Shown piece by piece: positions 6,947 to 13,631 of a stretch of DNA of 14,482 nt; the first letter of the stretch is position 1, and each line of letters opens with the position of its first letter. The stretch lies in contig PLHN01000430.1 in the NCBI GenBank assembly GCA_003139975.1, forward strand, positions 370 through 14,851. Direction: 5' to 3'. This DNA comes from Acidobacteriaceae bacterium. Lineage in GTDB: Bacteria > Acidobacteriota > Terriglobia > Terriglobales > Acidobacteriaceae. The translations under genes were made by a program, and so were the position numbers. The notes below the pieces were generated by a model. It ran no database searches. It was not told the origin of the DNA and saw nothing but the letters and a program-made list of their open reading frames with translations.

Positions 6947-7621
6947 ATGCGACTGACAATCCCGCTGATCGTCATCCTCCTCTTGACCGCAGCCTTCGCG
7001 CAACCCCAATCCGCCGACTTGGAGCGCGTTCTGTCCGAGATGGATATGGCTGCCAAAACCTTCCACACCGCCGAAGCCAATTTCACCTTCGATCAATACA
7101 CCAAGGTGGTCGACGAAACTGACACCCAAAAGGGCAAACTCTACTTCCGCCGGCAGGGCAAAGATGCGGAGATGGCCGCCGACTTCAGCGAGCCCAAGCA
7201 ATATGCGATTTACTCCGGAGGCAAGGCGCAGCTTTACAATCCGAAGACGGACACCGTAAACGAATACAGAGCTGACAAAAACCGCGCCCAGGTCGAGGCG
7301 TTCCTGCTCTTGGGTTTCGGAGGCGGAGGCCATGACCTGCTCTCGACCTACGACGTGCAATATCGCGGACAAGAGACCGTCAACGGCGTGGCCACGGCAA
7401 AGCTCGAACTCGTTCCCAAATCCAAGGACCTGCTCAATAACATCTCAAAAATCGTTCTGTGGGCCGACCCCGTGCAGGGTGTTTCCGTGCAGCAACAGAT
7501 GTTTTTTCCTGGCGGCGATTATCGACTGGCCAAGTACTCCGACATTCAGCTCAACAAGAAACTGCCGGACAGTGTCTTTAAGCTGAAAACCACGGGCAAG
7601 ACCAAGTTCGTGCCGCAGTAG
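6947..7621 (+). CDS. lolA: LolA-like periplasmic outer-membrane lipoprotein carrier
   Basis: This 224-residue protein begins with a clear signal peptide (MRLTIPLIVILLLTAAFA, probable cleavage after A18) followed by a domain with the LolA pattern: an N-terminal helix (SADLERVLSEMDMAAKTFHT), then alternating strands such as ANFTFDQYTK, GKLYFRRQGK and MAADFSEPKQYAIYSGGKAQLYNP. Later strands include ATAKLELVPK, ISKIVLWADP and GVSVQQQMFF. The family's half-barrel binds acyl chains and ferries lipoproteins through the periplasm from LolCDE to the outer membrane. The assignment rests on fold-like pattern and length (E. coli LolA is about 200 residues), not on invariant catalytic residues; a LolA-related lipid-binding protein with another cargo is possible. 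It follows the unknown membrane protein by 100 bp and is likely in the same transcription unit. Confidence 0.75.
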   Translation: MRLTIPLIVILLLTAAFAQPQSADLERVLSEMDMAAKTFHTAEANFTFDQYTKVVDETDTQKGKLYFRRQGKDAEMAADFSEPKQYAIYSGGKAQLYNPKTDTVNEYRADKNRAQVEAFLLLGFGGGGHDLLSTYDVQYRGQETVNGVATAKLELVPKSKDLLNNISKIVLWADPVQGVSVQQQMFFPGGDYRLAKYSDIQLNKKLPDSVFKLKTTGKTKFVPQ

Positions 7622-7640
7622 GGCGTAGCGTCGGCACTTT

Positions 7641-7674
7641 GCCCGGCAGTTCCGGGGGCGCCCCGGGTCCGGGC
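7641..7674 (+). terminator. Nested GC-rich hairpin after the LolA-like gene
   Basis: Outer arms GCCCGG (7641-7646) and CCGGGC (7669-7674) enclose a second perfect stem, CCGGGG (7652-7657) with CCCCGG (7661-7666), closed by a 3-nt GCG loop. It starts 20 nt after the stop codon. The stem is very stable for its size but has no T-run, so it may terminate in a factor-dependent way, protect the mRNA end, or be an intergenic repeat. The rest of the 222-bp gap (7622-7843) holds no other gene I can support. Confidence 0.4.
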
Positions 7675-7809
7675 CGTTGGGCGATCTGGAATGGGTGTTG
7701 TCGAGAAGGTTGTGGCGTCATGGCACCAGCGCGTAACCAAATTTTCCCGCCTGCGACCCGCAAGAATCCGAACCAACAGAATCAAGCTGTAAAACCCGCT
7801 CCGAGACGA

Positions 7810-7815
7810 TATACT
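7810..7815 (+). promoter_or_regulatory. -10-like TATACT before the 76-aa gene
   Basis: TATACT matches five of six -10 positions and lies 28 nt before the ATG at 7844. No good -35 hexamer is seen 16-18 nt upstream. It would separate the small gene's transcription from the LolA-like gene. Confidence 0.35.
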
Positions 7816-7843
7816 GCAAAAAGTCCTTTAGAGCTGACTTCGA

Positions 7844-8074
7844 ATGGCCAAAGTTTTTACGATCCCCGTCCCTCCCGATCTATCCCGCAAGCCGCGTGAA
7901 CGCACGTCCGATCCCCGCTATGTGGACGGTCAGAAGCTGCTGGTGGAGGCCCTCAAGTACCTGGCGAAGGCTGATCCGGTTGCCAATCGCGGAGCCATCG
8001 AACTGCTCTCCGAGCACATCCGGACGCGTTTCCGGATGACCGACTCACCGCTGACCGACTCTCCACTCACTTAG
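7844..8074 (+). CDS. Small soluble hypothetical protein (76 aa)
   Basis: I do not recognise the family. The sequence starts MAKVFTIPVPPDLSRKPRER, followed by a probable helical part (DGQKLLVEALKYLAKADPV, then RGAIELLSEHIRTRF). There is no signal peptide, membrane segment, cysteine motif or DNA-binding motif. The ordered helix pattern, with a TATACT box upstream, makes a real gene likelier than chance. The last 12 residues (MTDSPLTDSPLT) are encoded by a 15-bp tandem repeat, which suggests the C-terminus was extended into repeat DNA. It converges on the TonB-dependent receptor gene with only 58 bp between their stop codons. Confidence 0.6.
   Translation: MAKVFTIPVPPDLSRKPRERTSDPRYVDGQKLLVEALKYLAKADPVANRGAIELLSEHIRTRFRMTDSPLTDSPLT
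8039..8068 (+). repeat. 15-bp tandem duplication at the 3' end of the 76-aa gene
   Basis: Units 8039-8053 (ACCGACTCACCGCTG) and 8054-8068 (ACCGACTCTCCACTC) agree at 12 of 15 positions and encode TDSPL twice. The length keeps the reading frame. Confidence 0.65.
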
Positions 8075-8132
8075 CCCGAGCCTTATTGTCTCAGTCCAAG
8101 CGTTGGTCCGTCGCCTCTTGGTCCAGCGCCCC

Positions 8133-11100
8133 TTAGAATGTCACGCGCGCTGCGATCTGCAGGAGGCGCTCGGTGAGCGTTGTATTCACGCCGCTTCCAA
8201 AATTCGTGGTCGTAATCTGACCGAACGTCCCGCTCAAGATGTTTGTGTCCGGATTGTTGAACTCGCCGTGGTTGAATACGTTAAAAGCTTCCACACGGAA
8301 TTCGAAATTCAAACGCTCGGTAATGGCCGTGGTCTTGGCCACTGCCAGATCGAGATTCGTACGTCCGGGGCCGCGGAAGAAGTTGCGCGGCAGGCCGTAT
8401 CCGTTCCCGGGAACATCTGGAATTTGCGCAAACGCAGCGGGATTGAAATACAGATTGCCGTTCTTTCTGGGGTTGATGATGGAGATGCTGTTGAACCCAG
8501 GAGCAAATATGGCGTTGGCCAAGGCCGAATCGCCGGCTCCAGACGGCCCTGGATCAGAAGTGCCACCAGGGAGTTGGCTGCTGATTGTAAGTGGGAACCC
8601 TGTCCGCCAAGTGAAGATCGGATACAGGCTCCATCCCCTAACCAAGCGCTTTGGTCCTGACTCCCAGGCCTTATCGAAGGGTAAATCCCACCCGCCGCTG
8701 AACGTGATCCGATTCGTGAGGTCGAAATCGGACGACCCGCGGAATTGGCTATGGTTGTAATAGGGAATATTCGACGATCGATTTCGAAATCCAGAAGCAT
8801 TATCAATACTGTGGGCGTAAGTGTAGCCCAAAGTGAAGTAAGTGTTGCCAATGTAGCGGTTGTCGCCGTTGTCTTTTCGCAAGGAGGCTTCCATGCTGTT
8901 GAAATGGGCAAAGCTGACATTGGCAAATTCCGCAGCACTGGAAATGGGACAATCGGCGGCATAGCCGGTGAACCCCCCGTAGCCGGCGCAAAAGTCGGCA
9001 AAACTCGACTGGTTGTAGTTCAAGATGCGAGTGGGATTTGGTCCATTCACCGTGCTCAGGTCGAAGGGGTTCACATCGACCAGCGACGTCAGCCCTTTCG
9101 AACTGCTGCCAACGTAATTCAACTCGAAGGTCAAATTCCGCGCGATTTCATCCTGCAAGCTCAAGTTGTACTGGTAGGTGTAGGGCGTGTGCAGATGCGG
9201 ATCCACGAAGTAGATTCCACCTCCGCCGAACGGAAGAGAGTTGCCGGTCGAAGGGTTAAAAGCGCTGCTCGCGGTGGGTGGCGTCGACGGGAACGGCTGC
9301 GAAAGGCTCGCCTGCGGCCATGGATTGCTGTAAAACGGCGCCCCGTGTCTCTTATACGGACCCTGGGGATTGAAATAACCATCGACTTCGCTGTAGAAAG
9401 GCGGCGCACCGTTGAATTGGAGATTGTCTTCGCCTTTCAGTACGTCGTAGAAGAGGCCGATGCCTCCGCGAATGCTGATCTTGCCATTGCCCCGAGGATC
9501 CCATGCAAACCCGAATCGTGGTGCGAAGTTGTCTTTGTCCGGGAAATTCGCGCCCTCAGGAGCACCCTTGTCTCCAGGAAAAACTACACCGAGAGGCGCG
9601 AGCGGGAACCGCGTGGATTGGTCGCCAGGAACGATCGAAAACGTTCGTCCCTGGGTGTCGCGCTTGGGAGTGCTGTACTCGTAGCGGATGCCCAGCGTTA
9701 GAATGAAATTCTTCCTTACTCGCCATTCGTCCTGCAGGAATCCGTACGTAGCCTTGCTTCGGATGTTGTTGCTTGCGTTGGGACCCTCGAACAAGTCGTA
9801 GGGAATCCCGACCAGAAAATCGGCAAAGCTGTCGCCAGTACCTCCGGGGTCGAATCCCCCGTAAAAGTCGAAAATACCATTGCCATAAAAATCATAGGTA
9901 GTGTTGTTCTGGTAAGCAGAAAAGCCGGCGCCGAACTTCCATGTGTTGCGCCCTCTTACCCAGGTTAGCGTATCCGTGTAAGCGAACGTGTTGCCAATCT
10001 CGTAAGCGGGGCCTTGGGGGTCGGTTCCGAACTCCAAGCCGTTGTCGAAGTAAACTTGGGGTGGACCGTTGGGTGTGTCGGATAGGATGCCAAAACCCAG
10101 TTGGGCCGCGGTGGGAAGGTTCCCGGTTGGCAAGCCAAAATCGCCATTGTGGCGTTGGACAGTCACGAGGAATTCATTCAGCAGAGAGGGCGAGAAGGTC
10201 CGAGTGTAACCGATATTCGCAAAATAACTGTTGGTGTGCCTAAGTTCCCCAAAGCCCAGGATCGTAGAGTAGAAGCCCGAAAAGGGATCGGTCGTAGGAT
10301 TGCGGTTCCCTCCCAGCGTAATCGCGAGCTTGTCTTTCGAAGTGAAATTGAGGTCGACTTTGACGGTAAGCTCGTTTCTGTTGTCTGTGGCCGGCGCGGT
10401 CTGTGATATCTGGGGTAAACCGGTGAACGGGTTGATGACGTTTGAGGTTGGAATCAGTCCCAGCTTGATGTAGTTGATCGCGGCCGGATCGAACTTGGCA
10501 GGATCGATGATGGCGTTGGCTGCACTACCGCCAGCTGGCAAGAAGTAAGAATTTTTCGTCAGGAATGCGATGACGCTCGAAGCGTCCGGCGCTTGCGAGA
10601 AGTCGCCATTATTCAGTTCGGCGGGCGTGAACGTCGTTGTCGTCGAAACCTCGGCTTGTGTTTGTCGCTGGCCCTGGTAGGCGACGAAGAAAAAGAATCG
10701 GTCCTTGCCGTCCAATAGGTGCGGAATTGTTATCGGGCCGCCAAACGTGGCGCCGAACTGATGCCGCTTTAGATCGTTTCTACCCAGTCCGTCTTGAATA
10801 TTGAAATACGAATTGGCGTCGAAGGCGGTATTGCGCGCGAATTCGAACGCGCTGCCATGCAACTGGTTGGTTCCCGACTTGGTCACGACGCTGATTATGC
10901 CAGAGCCATTCCGGCCATACTCCGCTGTGTAGTTGCTGGTAAGAATGCGGAACTCGGCGACCGTGTCCGGATTGGGATTTAGCACCACTTCGTTACCCAA
11001 CAGGTCGTTGTTCATGCCGCCGTCCAGCAAGAAAGTCACAGAATCTGAACGGCCGCCGCCCACGTTAAAATGGCCCGCGCTGCCGTCGTCCGGATTGGAC

Positions 11101-11714
11101 TCGCTGACTCCGGGTTGCAGCAGAGCCAGATCCAGCACGTTGCGTCCGTTTAGAGGCAGGTTCACGATGGGGCGGCTGGTGACACTTTGCCCGATTGTCG
11201 GATTGACTGTCTCGACTGCTTCGGCTTGCCCTTCGACAAGCACCTTCTCGCTAACCGCGCCGACTTCCAGCCTCAGGTCGACTCGCAACGATTGGTTGAT
11301 CTCCAGCGGAGCCGTCGTAATTTCCAGTTCTCGAAAACCTTGATGGCTGGCGGTGACCCGGTAGGTACCGATGGGCAGATTCAGGACCTGATAAAACCCC
11401 GTCCTGTCGGTGGTTGTCTCGGAGGCAACGTTGGTCGCCGTATTCGTGACTGTGATCCTAACGCCCGCCACTACCAATCCCTGCTGATCGACGACGGTAC
11501 CGAGGATCTTTGCCGTTGCCTGTTGTGCCGTTGCGTCGGGTGCCAACAGCAAGGCCACGCACAAAAGTGCCGCACCAGCGAATACCAGCCCTGATCTCCC
11601 TCTGCGGGATCGCATCGAATTCACTTTCTTTGCGAGCGGTGTTCCCGGTTGGATTTTCGTCTGATTGCCAGTCTGATGGAGGGCAGCGAAATAAGGGAAG
11701 GAAACGGGCCTCAT
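8133..11714 (-). CDS. Oar-like TonB-dependent outer-membrane receptor with carboxypeptidase-regulatory-like domain
   Basis: This 1193-residue protein has a signal peptide (hydrophobic core about 43-58, likely cut after ATA at residue 63) and a carboxypeptidase-regulatory-like beta-sandwich (about 67-150; ILGTVVDQQGLVVAGVRITV, TGFYQVLNLPIGTYRVTASHQGF). The plug follows (about 155-285; NLPLNGRNVLDLALLQPGV, FLLDGGMNND, EYGRNGSGIISVVTKSGTN), then a long beta-barrel ending in the aromatic ARVTF, the usual outer-membrane assembly signal. Acidobacteria carry many such Oar-type receptors; substrates are mostly unknown and oligosaccharides or peptides are guesses. No SusD-like partner lies beside it. 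Two starts compete. Met1 at 11714 has AGGAG 9 nt upstream but gives a long polar extension, whereas Met34 (11615) gives a conventional signal peptide but only a weak purine-rich stretch. I chose Met1 on the Shine-Dalgarno. Confidence 0.93.
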   Translation of the reverse strand: MRPVSFPYFAALHQTGNQTKIQPGTPLAKKVNSMRSRRGRSGLVFAGAALLCVALLLAPDATAQQATAKILGTVVDQQGLVVAGVRITVTNTATNVASETTTDRTGFYQVLNLPIGTYRVTASHQGFRELEITTAPLEINQSLRVDLRLEVGAVSEKVLVEGQAEAVETVNPTIGQSVTSRPIVNLPLNGRNVLDLALLQPGVSESNPDDGSAGHFNVGGGRSDSVTFLLDGGMNNDLLGNEVVLNPNPDTVAEFRILTSNYTAEYGRNGSGIISVVTKSGTNQLHGSAFEFARNTAFDANSYFNIQDGLGRNDLKRHQFGATFGGPITIPHLLDGKDRFFFFVAYQGQRQTQAEVSTTTTFTPAELNNGDFSQAPDASSVIAFLTKNSYFLPAGGSAANAIIDPAKFDPAAINYIKLGLIPTSNVINPFTGLPQISQTAPATDNRNELTVKVDLNFTSKDKLAITLGGNRNPTTDPFSGFYSTILGFGELRHTNSYFANIGYTRTFSPSLLNEFLVTVQRHNGDFGLPTGNLPTAAQLGFGILSDTPNGPPQVYFDNGLEFGTDPQGPAYEIGNTFAYTDTLTWVRGRNTWKFGAGFSAYQNNTTYDFYGNGIFDFYGGFDPGGTGDSFADFLVGIPYDLFEGPNASNNIRSKATYGFLQDEWRVRKNFILTLGIRYEYSTPKRDTQGRTFSIVPGDQSTRFPLAPLGVVFPGDKGAPEGANFPDKDNFAPRFGFAWDPRGNGKISIRGGIGLFYDVLKGEDNLQFNGAPPFYSEVDGYFNPQGPYKRHGAPFYSNPWPQASLSQPFPSTPPTASSAFNPSTGNSLPFGGGGIYFVDPHLHTPYTYQYNLSLQDEIARNLTFELNYVGSSSKGLTSLVDVNPFDLSTVNGPNPTRILNYNQSSFADFCAGYGGFTGYAADCPISSAAEFANVSFAHFNSMEASLRKDNGDNRYIGNTYFTLGYTYAHSIDNASGFRNRSSNIPYYNHSQFRGSSDFDLTNRITFSGGWDLPFDKAWESGPKRLVRGWSLYPIFTWRTGFPLTISSQLPGGTSDPGPSGAGDSALANAIFAPGFNSISIINPRKNGNLYFNPAAFAQIPDVPGNGYGLPRNFFRGPGRTNLDLAVAKTTAITERLNFEFRVEAFNVFNHGEFNNPDTNILSGTFGQITTTNFGSGVNTTLTERLLQIAARVTF

Positions 11715-11903
11715 GGTTTCAAGCTCCTGGGAATTTCGGCATAACTATTGCACGTTACGCTCCATGTACACAAGGGCGGATGCCAGCAAATAAGCAAACG
11801 AAGCCAACGAAAAAATCGATGAAAGGCTGGTTCCTGAGCCCAACGATCCTTCCCTACGTTAATCGGGATTCCTCTCCAACAAATTGAAGGTCGGACGCCG
11901 GAG
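11715..11903 (-). other. Gap upstream of the receptor gene with a weak promoter candidate
   Basis: This 189-bp gap separates the glycosyltransferase stop from the receptor start. On the minus strand, TTGTGT (11768-11773) and AATAGT (11744-11749) are 18 nt apart and match three and four consensus positions, so they are only a weak promoter. I see no terminator with a T-run after the glycosyltransferase gene and no RNA gene. Confidence 0.25.
11724..11728 (-). promoter_or_regulatory. Shine-Dalgarno AGGAG for the receptor's upstream start
   Basis: On the minus strand AGGAG is 9 nt from the ATG at 11712-11714, close to ideal spacing. The alternative start at 11613-11615 has only a purine stretch (AAAGAAAGTG). 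This site is the main reason for choosing the longer protein. Confidence 0.6.
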
Positions 11904-13445
11904 TCAGCCGCCCATCCGCCGTTCCCATTTGTTTCCAAGAAATGCCGCGGCCCACACCAGCAGCACCGGAAAGCACTCCAGCGTGTAGCGCGGCTCCGGG
12001 TTCTCGATCGTCCCCAGGAACACGGACCGCAACAGCACGAAGCCACCCATCAATCCGAGATAGCGAAGCTGGGGGCGGCCTCGCGTTATCGCCAGCAGCG
12101 CGGCCAGCACATAGATCAGATTCAGCACTCCAAATCCCACGGCCAGCGCCGATTCTCGCCGCTCGTCATTAAACTCCCACCATCTTGGGTCGGCAGAGAG
12201 CAGCTCGGTGCGTGGCCGCAGCCACATATCCGCAACGCGTAGAACCGGCAGTACGATGTAGTAGCGGACGGGATGCGCTCGAATTCGTTCCGCGGCCAGT
12301 TGCGCAAAGCGCGCGTCCGACTCCGGTGTCAATTCCTGCGACTGGTTATAATCCGCAATCGCCGCCAGCGTCGCATCGCGGCCAGGTTCGTCGAGCGCGC
12401 GCGCCGGCAACTTTCCTGCGTCAATACTATCGCCGGGAACATTCCAGTAAATGTCTTCTACCGACACATACTCCGCCATCCACGTCTTCACCCAGCGATT
12501 GAATCCCCGGGGCGTGAGTTCCTCCGGTTCATTCGCATAACGCGGAGCCAGCGGCATAAAGTGGTGAAGCGTGCGAAAATTCCGAATCGTCCACGGAACC
12601 AGCGGTGCCAGCGCAACAGCCGCAACCAAGATGCCGGCCACCACGAGAGAAGAGATGCGCGCCCGGATCGCGGGTGCACCAACTGAGGGTGTCCCCCTCA
12701 TCGCGCCTTTTGCAATGACTGGGTTTCCCCGGCGTCTCGTCATGGCGATGCCGAGGTAAATCCCAACCGCAGCCAGCAGAATTCCCCCATCGGGTCGCAA
12801 CAGGATGCATGCTCCAATCGCCGCCCCCGCGGCCGTCCAATAGGCCCAACTAGTCGTAGCGATGCCCTCGCCGTTTTCGATCGCGTCAAGCCCAGCCACC
12901 GCGCAATCGAGAGCAACCGCCGTGAAGAATATCTCCAGAGTTTCGGTCAGCGCCGATGCCGCGTAGTTCGCCAGGAACGGACAAGTTGACGCCAGCGCAA
13001 ACGCAACTCTGCCGGCCGCCCGGCTGGATGCCGTTCGCCGCGCCAGGTCCGCGATCACCAGGCAGGTAACCATGTCGAGTAGCAGCTGCGCGACTAGCAC
13101 CGCCCGAATATTTCCCACGCCGAAGACCGAGAAGATCGCCGCCAGAAAAGCCGGATATCCCGGCAGCCGGGTGTCGATTGCGAGGACCTGTCCCGATTGC
13201 GTCTGCCCGTAGACGCCGTGCTGAAGCCAGTTGGTGGCGAGATCGATGTACACGCGCGAATCGTCGGTCACCGAGGGAACGAAGACAAGAAAAAACATCC
13301 GGATGGTCAGGCCGGCGAGAGCGGCCCAAAGAAAGAATCTCCGATATTCGCGCAACATTCCAAGCACGTTGGAAATATAGCGCGAATCAACAAGGGATCG
13401 AGCCATCGGGCGATCGGGTGATCGAATCATTGAACCGTTAGTCAT
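11904..13445 (-). CDS. Multi-pass GT-C glycosyltransferase, family 39/ArnT-like
   Basis: This 513-residue integral membrane protein has many hydrophobic helices (first about 37-57). The first extracytoplasmic loop carries the acidic pair T-D61-D62-S with the following YIDLATNWLQHGVYG, and then RLPGYPAFLA (93-102), as in dolichyl/polyprenyl-phosphate-sugar transferases of the PMT/ArnT group. LTETLE (156-161), LLRPDGG (205-211) and PWTIRN (274-279) are further conserved-looking positions. Such enzymes move a sugar from a polyprenyl-phosphate donor to a protein, lipid A or polymer on the outer face of the inner membrane; donor and acceptor cannot be told. Residues 225-256 form an unusual Arg/Gly/Pro-rich cytoplasmic loop. 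The first roughly 20 residues lie in repeat DNA, so true translation may begin at Met14 or Met30; none of these starts has a Shine-Dalgarno. Confidence 0.8.
   Translation of the reverse strand: MTNGSMIRSPDRPMARSLVDSRYISNVLGMLREYRRFFLWAALAGLTIRMFFLVFVPSVTDDSRVYIDLATNWLQHGVYGQTQSGQVLAIDTRLPGYPAFLAAIFSVFGVGNIRAVLVAQLLLDMVTCLVIADLARRTASSRAAGRVAFALASTCPFLANYAASALTETLEIFFTAVALDCAVAGLDAIENGEGIATTSWAYWTAAGAAIGACILLRPDGGILLAAVGIYLGIAMTRRRGNPVIAKGAMRGTPSVGAPAIRARISSLVVAGILVAAVALAPLVPWTIRNFRTLHHFMPLAPRYANEPEELTPRGFNRWVKTWMAEYVSVEDIYWNVPGDSIDAGKLPARALDEPGRDATLAAIADYNQSQELTPESDARFAQLAAERIRAHPVRYYIVLPVLRVADMWLRPRTELLSADPRWWEFNDERRESALAVGFGVLNLIYVLAALLAITRGRPQLRYLGLMGGFVLLRSVFLGTIENPEPRYTLECFPVLLVWAAAFLGNKWERRMGG
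13404..13432 (-). repeat. GATNACCC-type repeat cluster inside the 5' end of the glycosyltransferase gene
   Basis: Read on the minus strand, this stretch is a run of 7-8 nt units (GATTC, GATCACCC, GATCGCCC, GATG) and encodes residues MIRSPDRPM. Its 12-mer CGATCACCCGAT (13413-13424) recurs exactly, in opposite orientation, at 13567-13578. Confidence 0.6.
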
Positions 13446-13551
13446 TGCGTGACCGATCCCACGCCGGCCGAACCGTCGGTCCAGGGCTCATTGGCACGTC
13501 ACTCATGGGAGCGCGTCACCGGGTTCTCAACGATCCGAGGACCTGACGACT

Positions 13552-13592
13552 CAATCACCGATGACCCGATCACCCGATGCCAGCGATTGACC
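13552..13592 (+). repeat. GATNACCC-type repeat cluster in the divergent intergenic region
   Basis: Units AATCACC, GATGACCC, GATCACCC, GATG and GATTGACCCC follow one another. Together with the minus-strand cluster at 13404-13432 it forms an inverted pair flanking about 120 bp that contains the glycosyltransferase start. The remainder of 13446-13631 holds a 6-bp inverted repeat (GACCGA 13451-13456, TCGGTC 13476-13481) and no gene. Confidence 0.6.
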
Positions 13593-13631
13593 CCACGCGC
13601 CGCGCCCCTTAGGATGAAGTACACCGACGCG

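Noticed and set aside
7639..7899. 86-codon plus-strand frame overlapping the 76-aa gene
   Set aside because: It begins inside the nested hairpin, has no ribosome site and has Gly/Pro/Arg-rich composition; the overlapping 7844-8074 frame has better helix pattern.
8745..9701. 318-codon plus-strand open frame
   Set aside because: It is antisense to the receptor barrel, with no recognisable domain or start signal.
13552..13592. CRISPR-like short repeat array
   Set aside because: Units are 7-8 nt and contiguous, with no spacers and no cas genes nearby.
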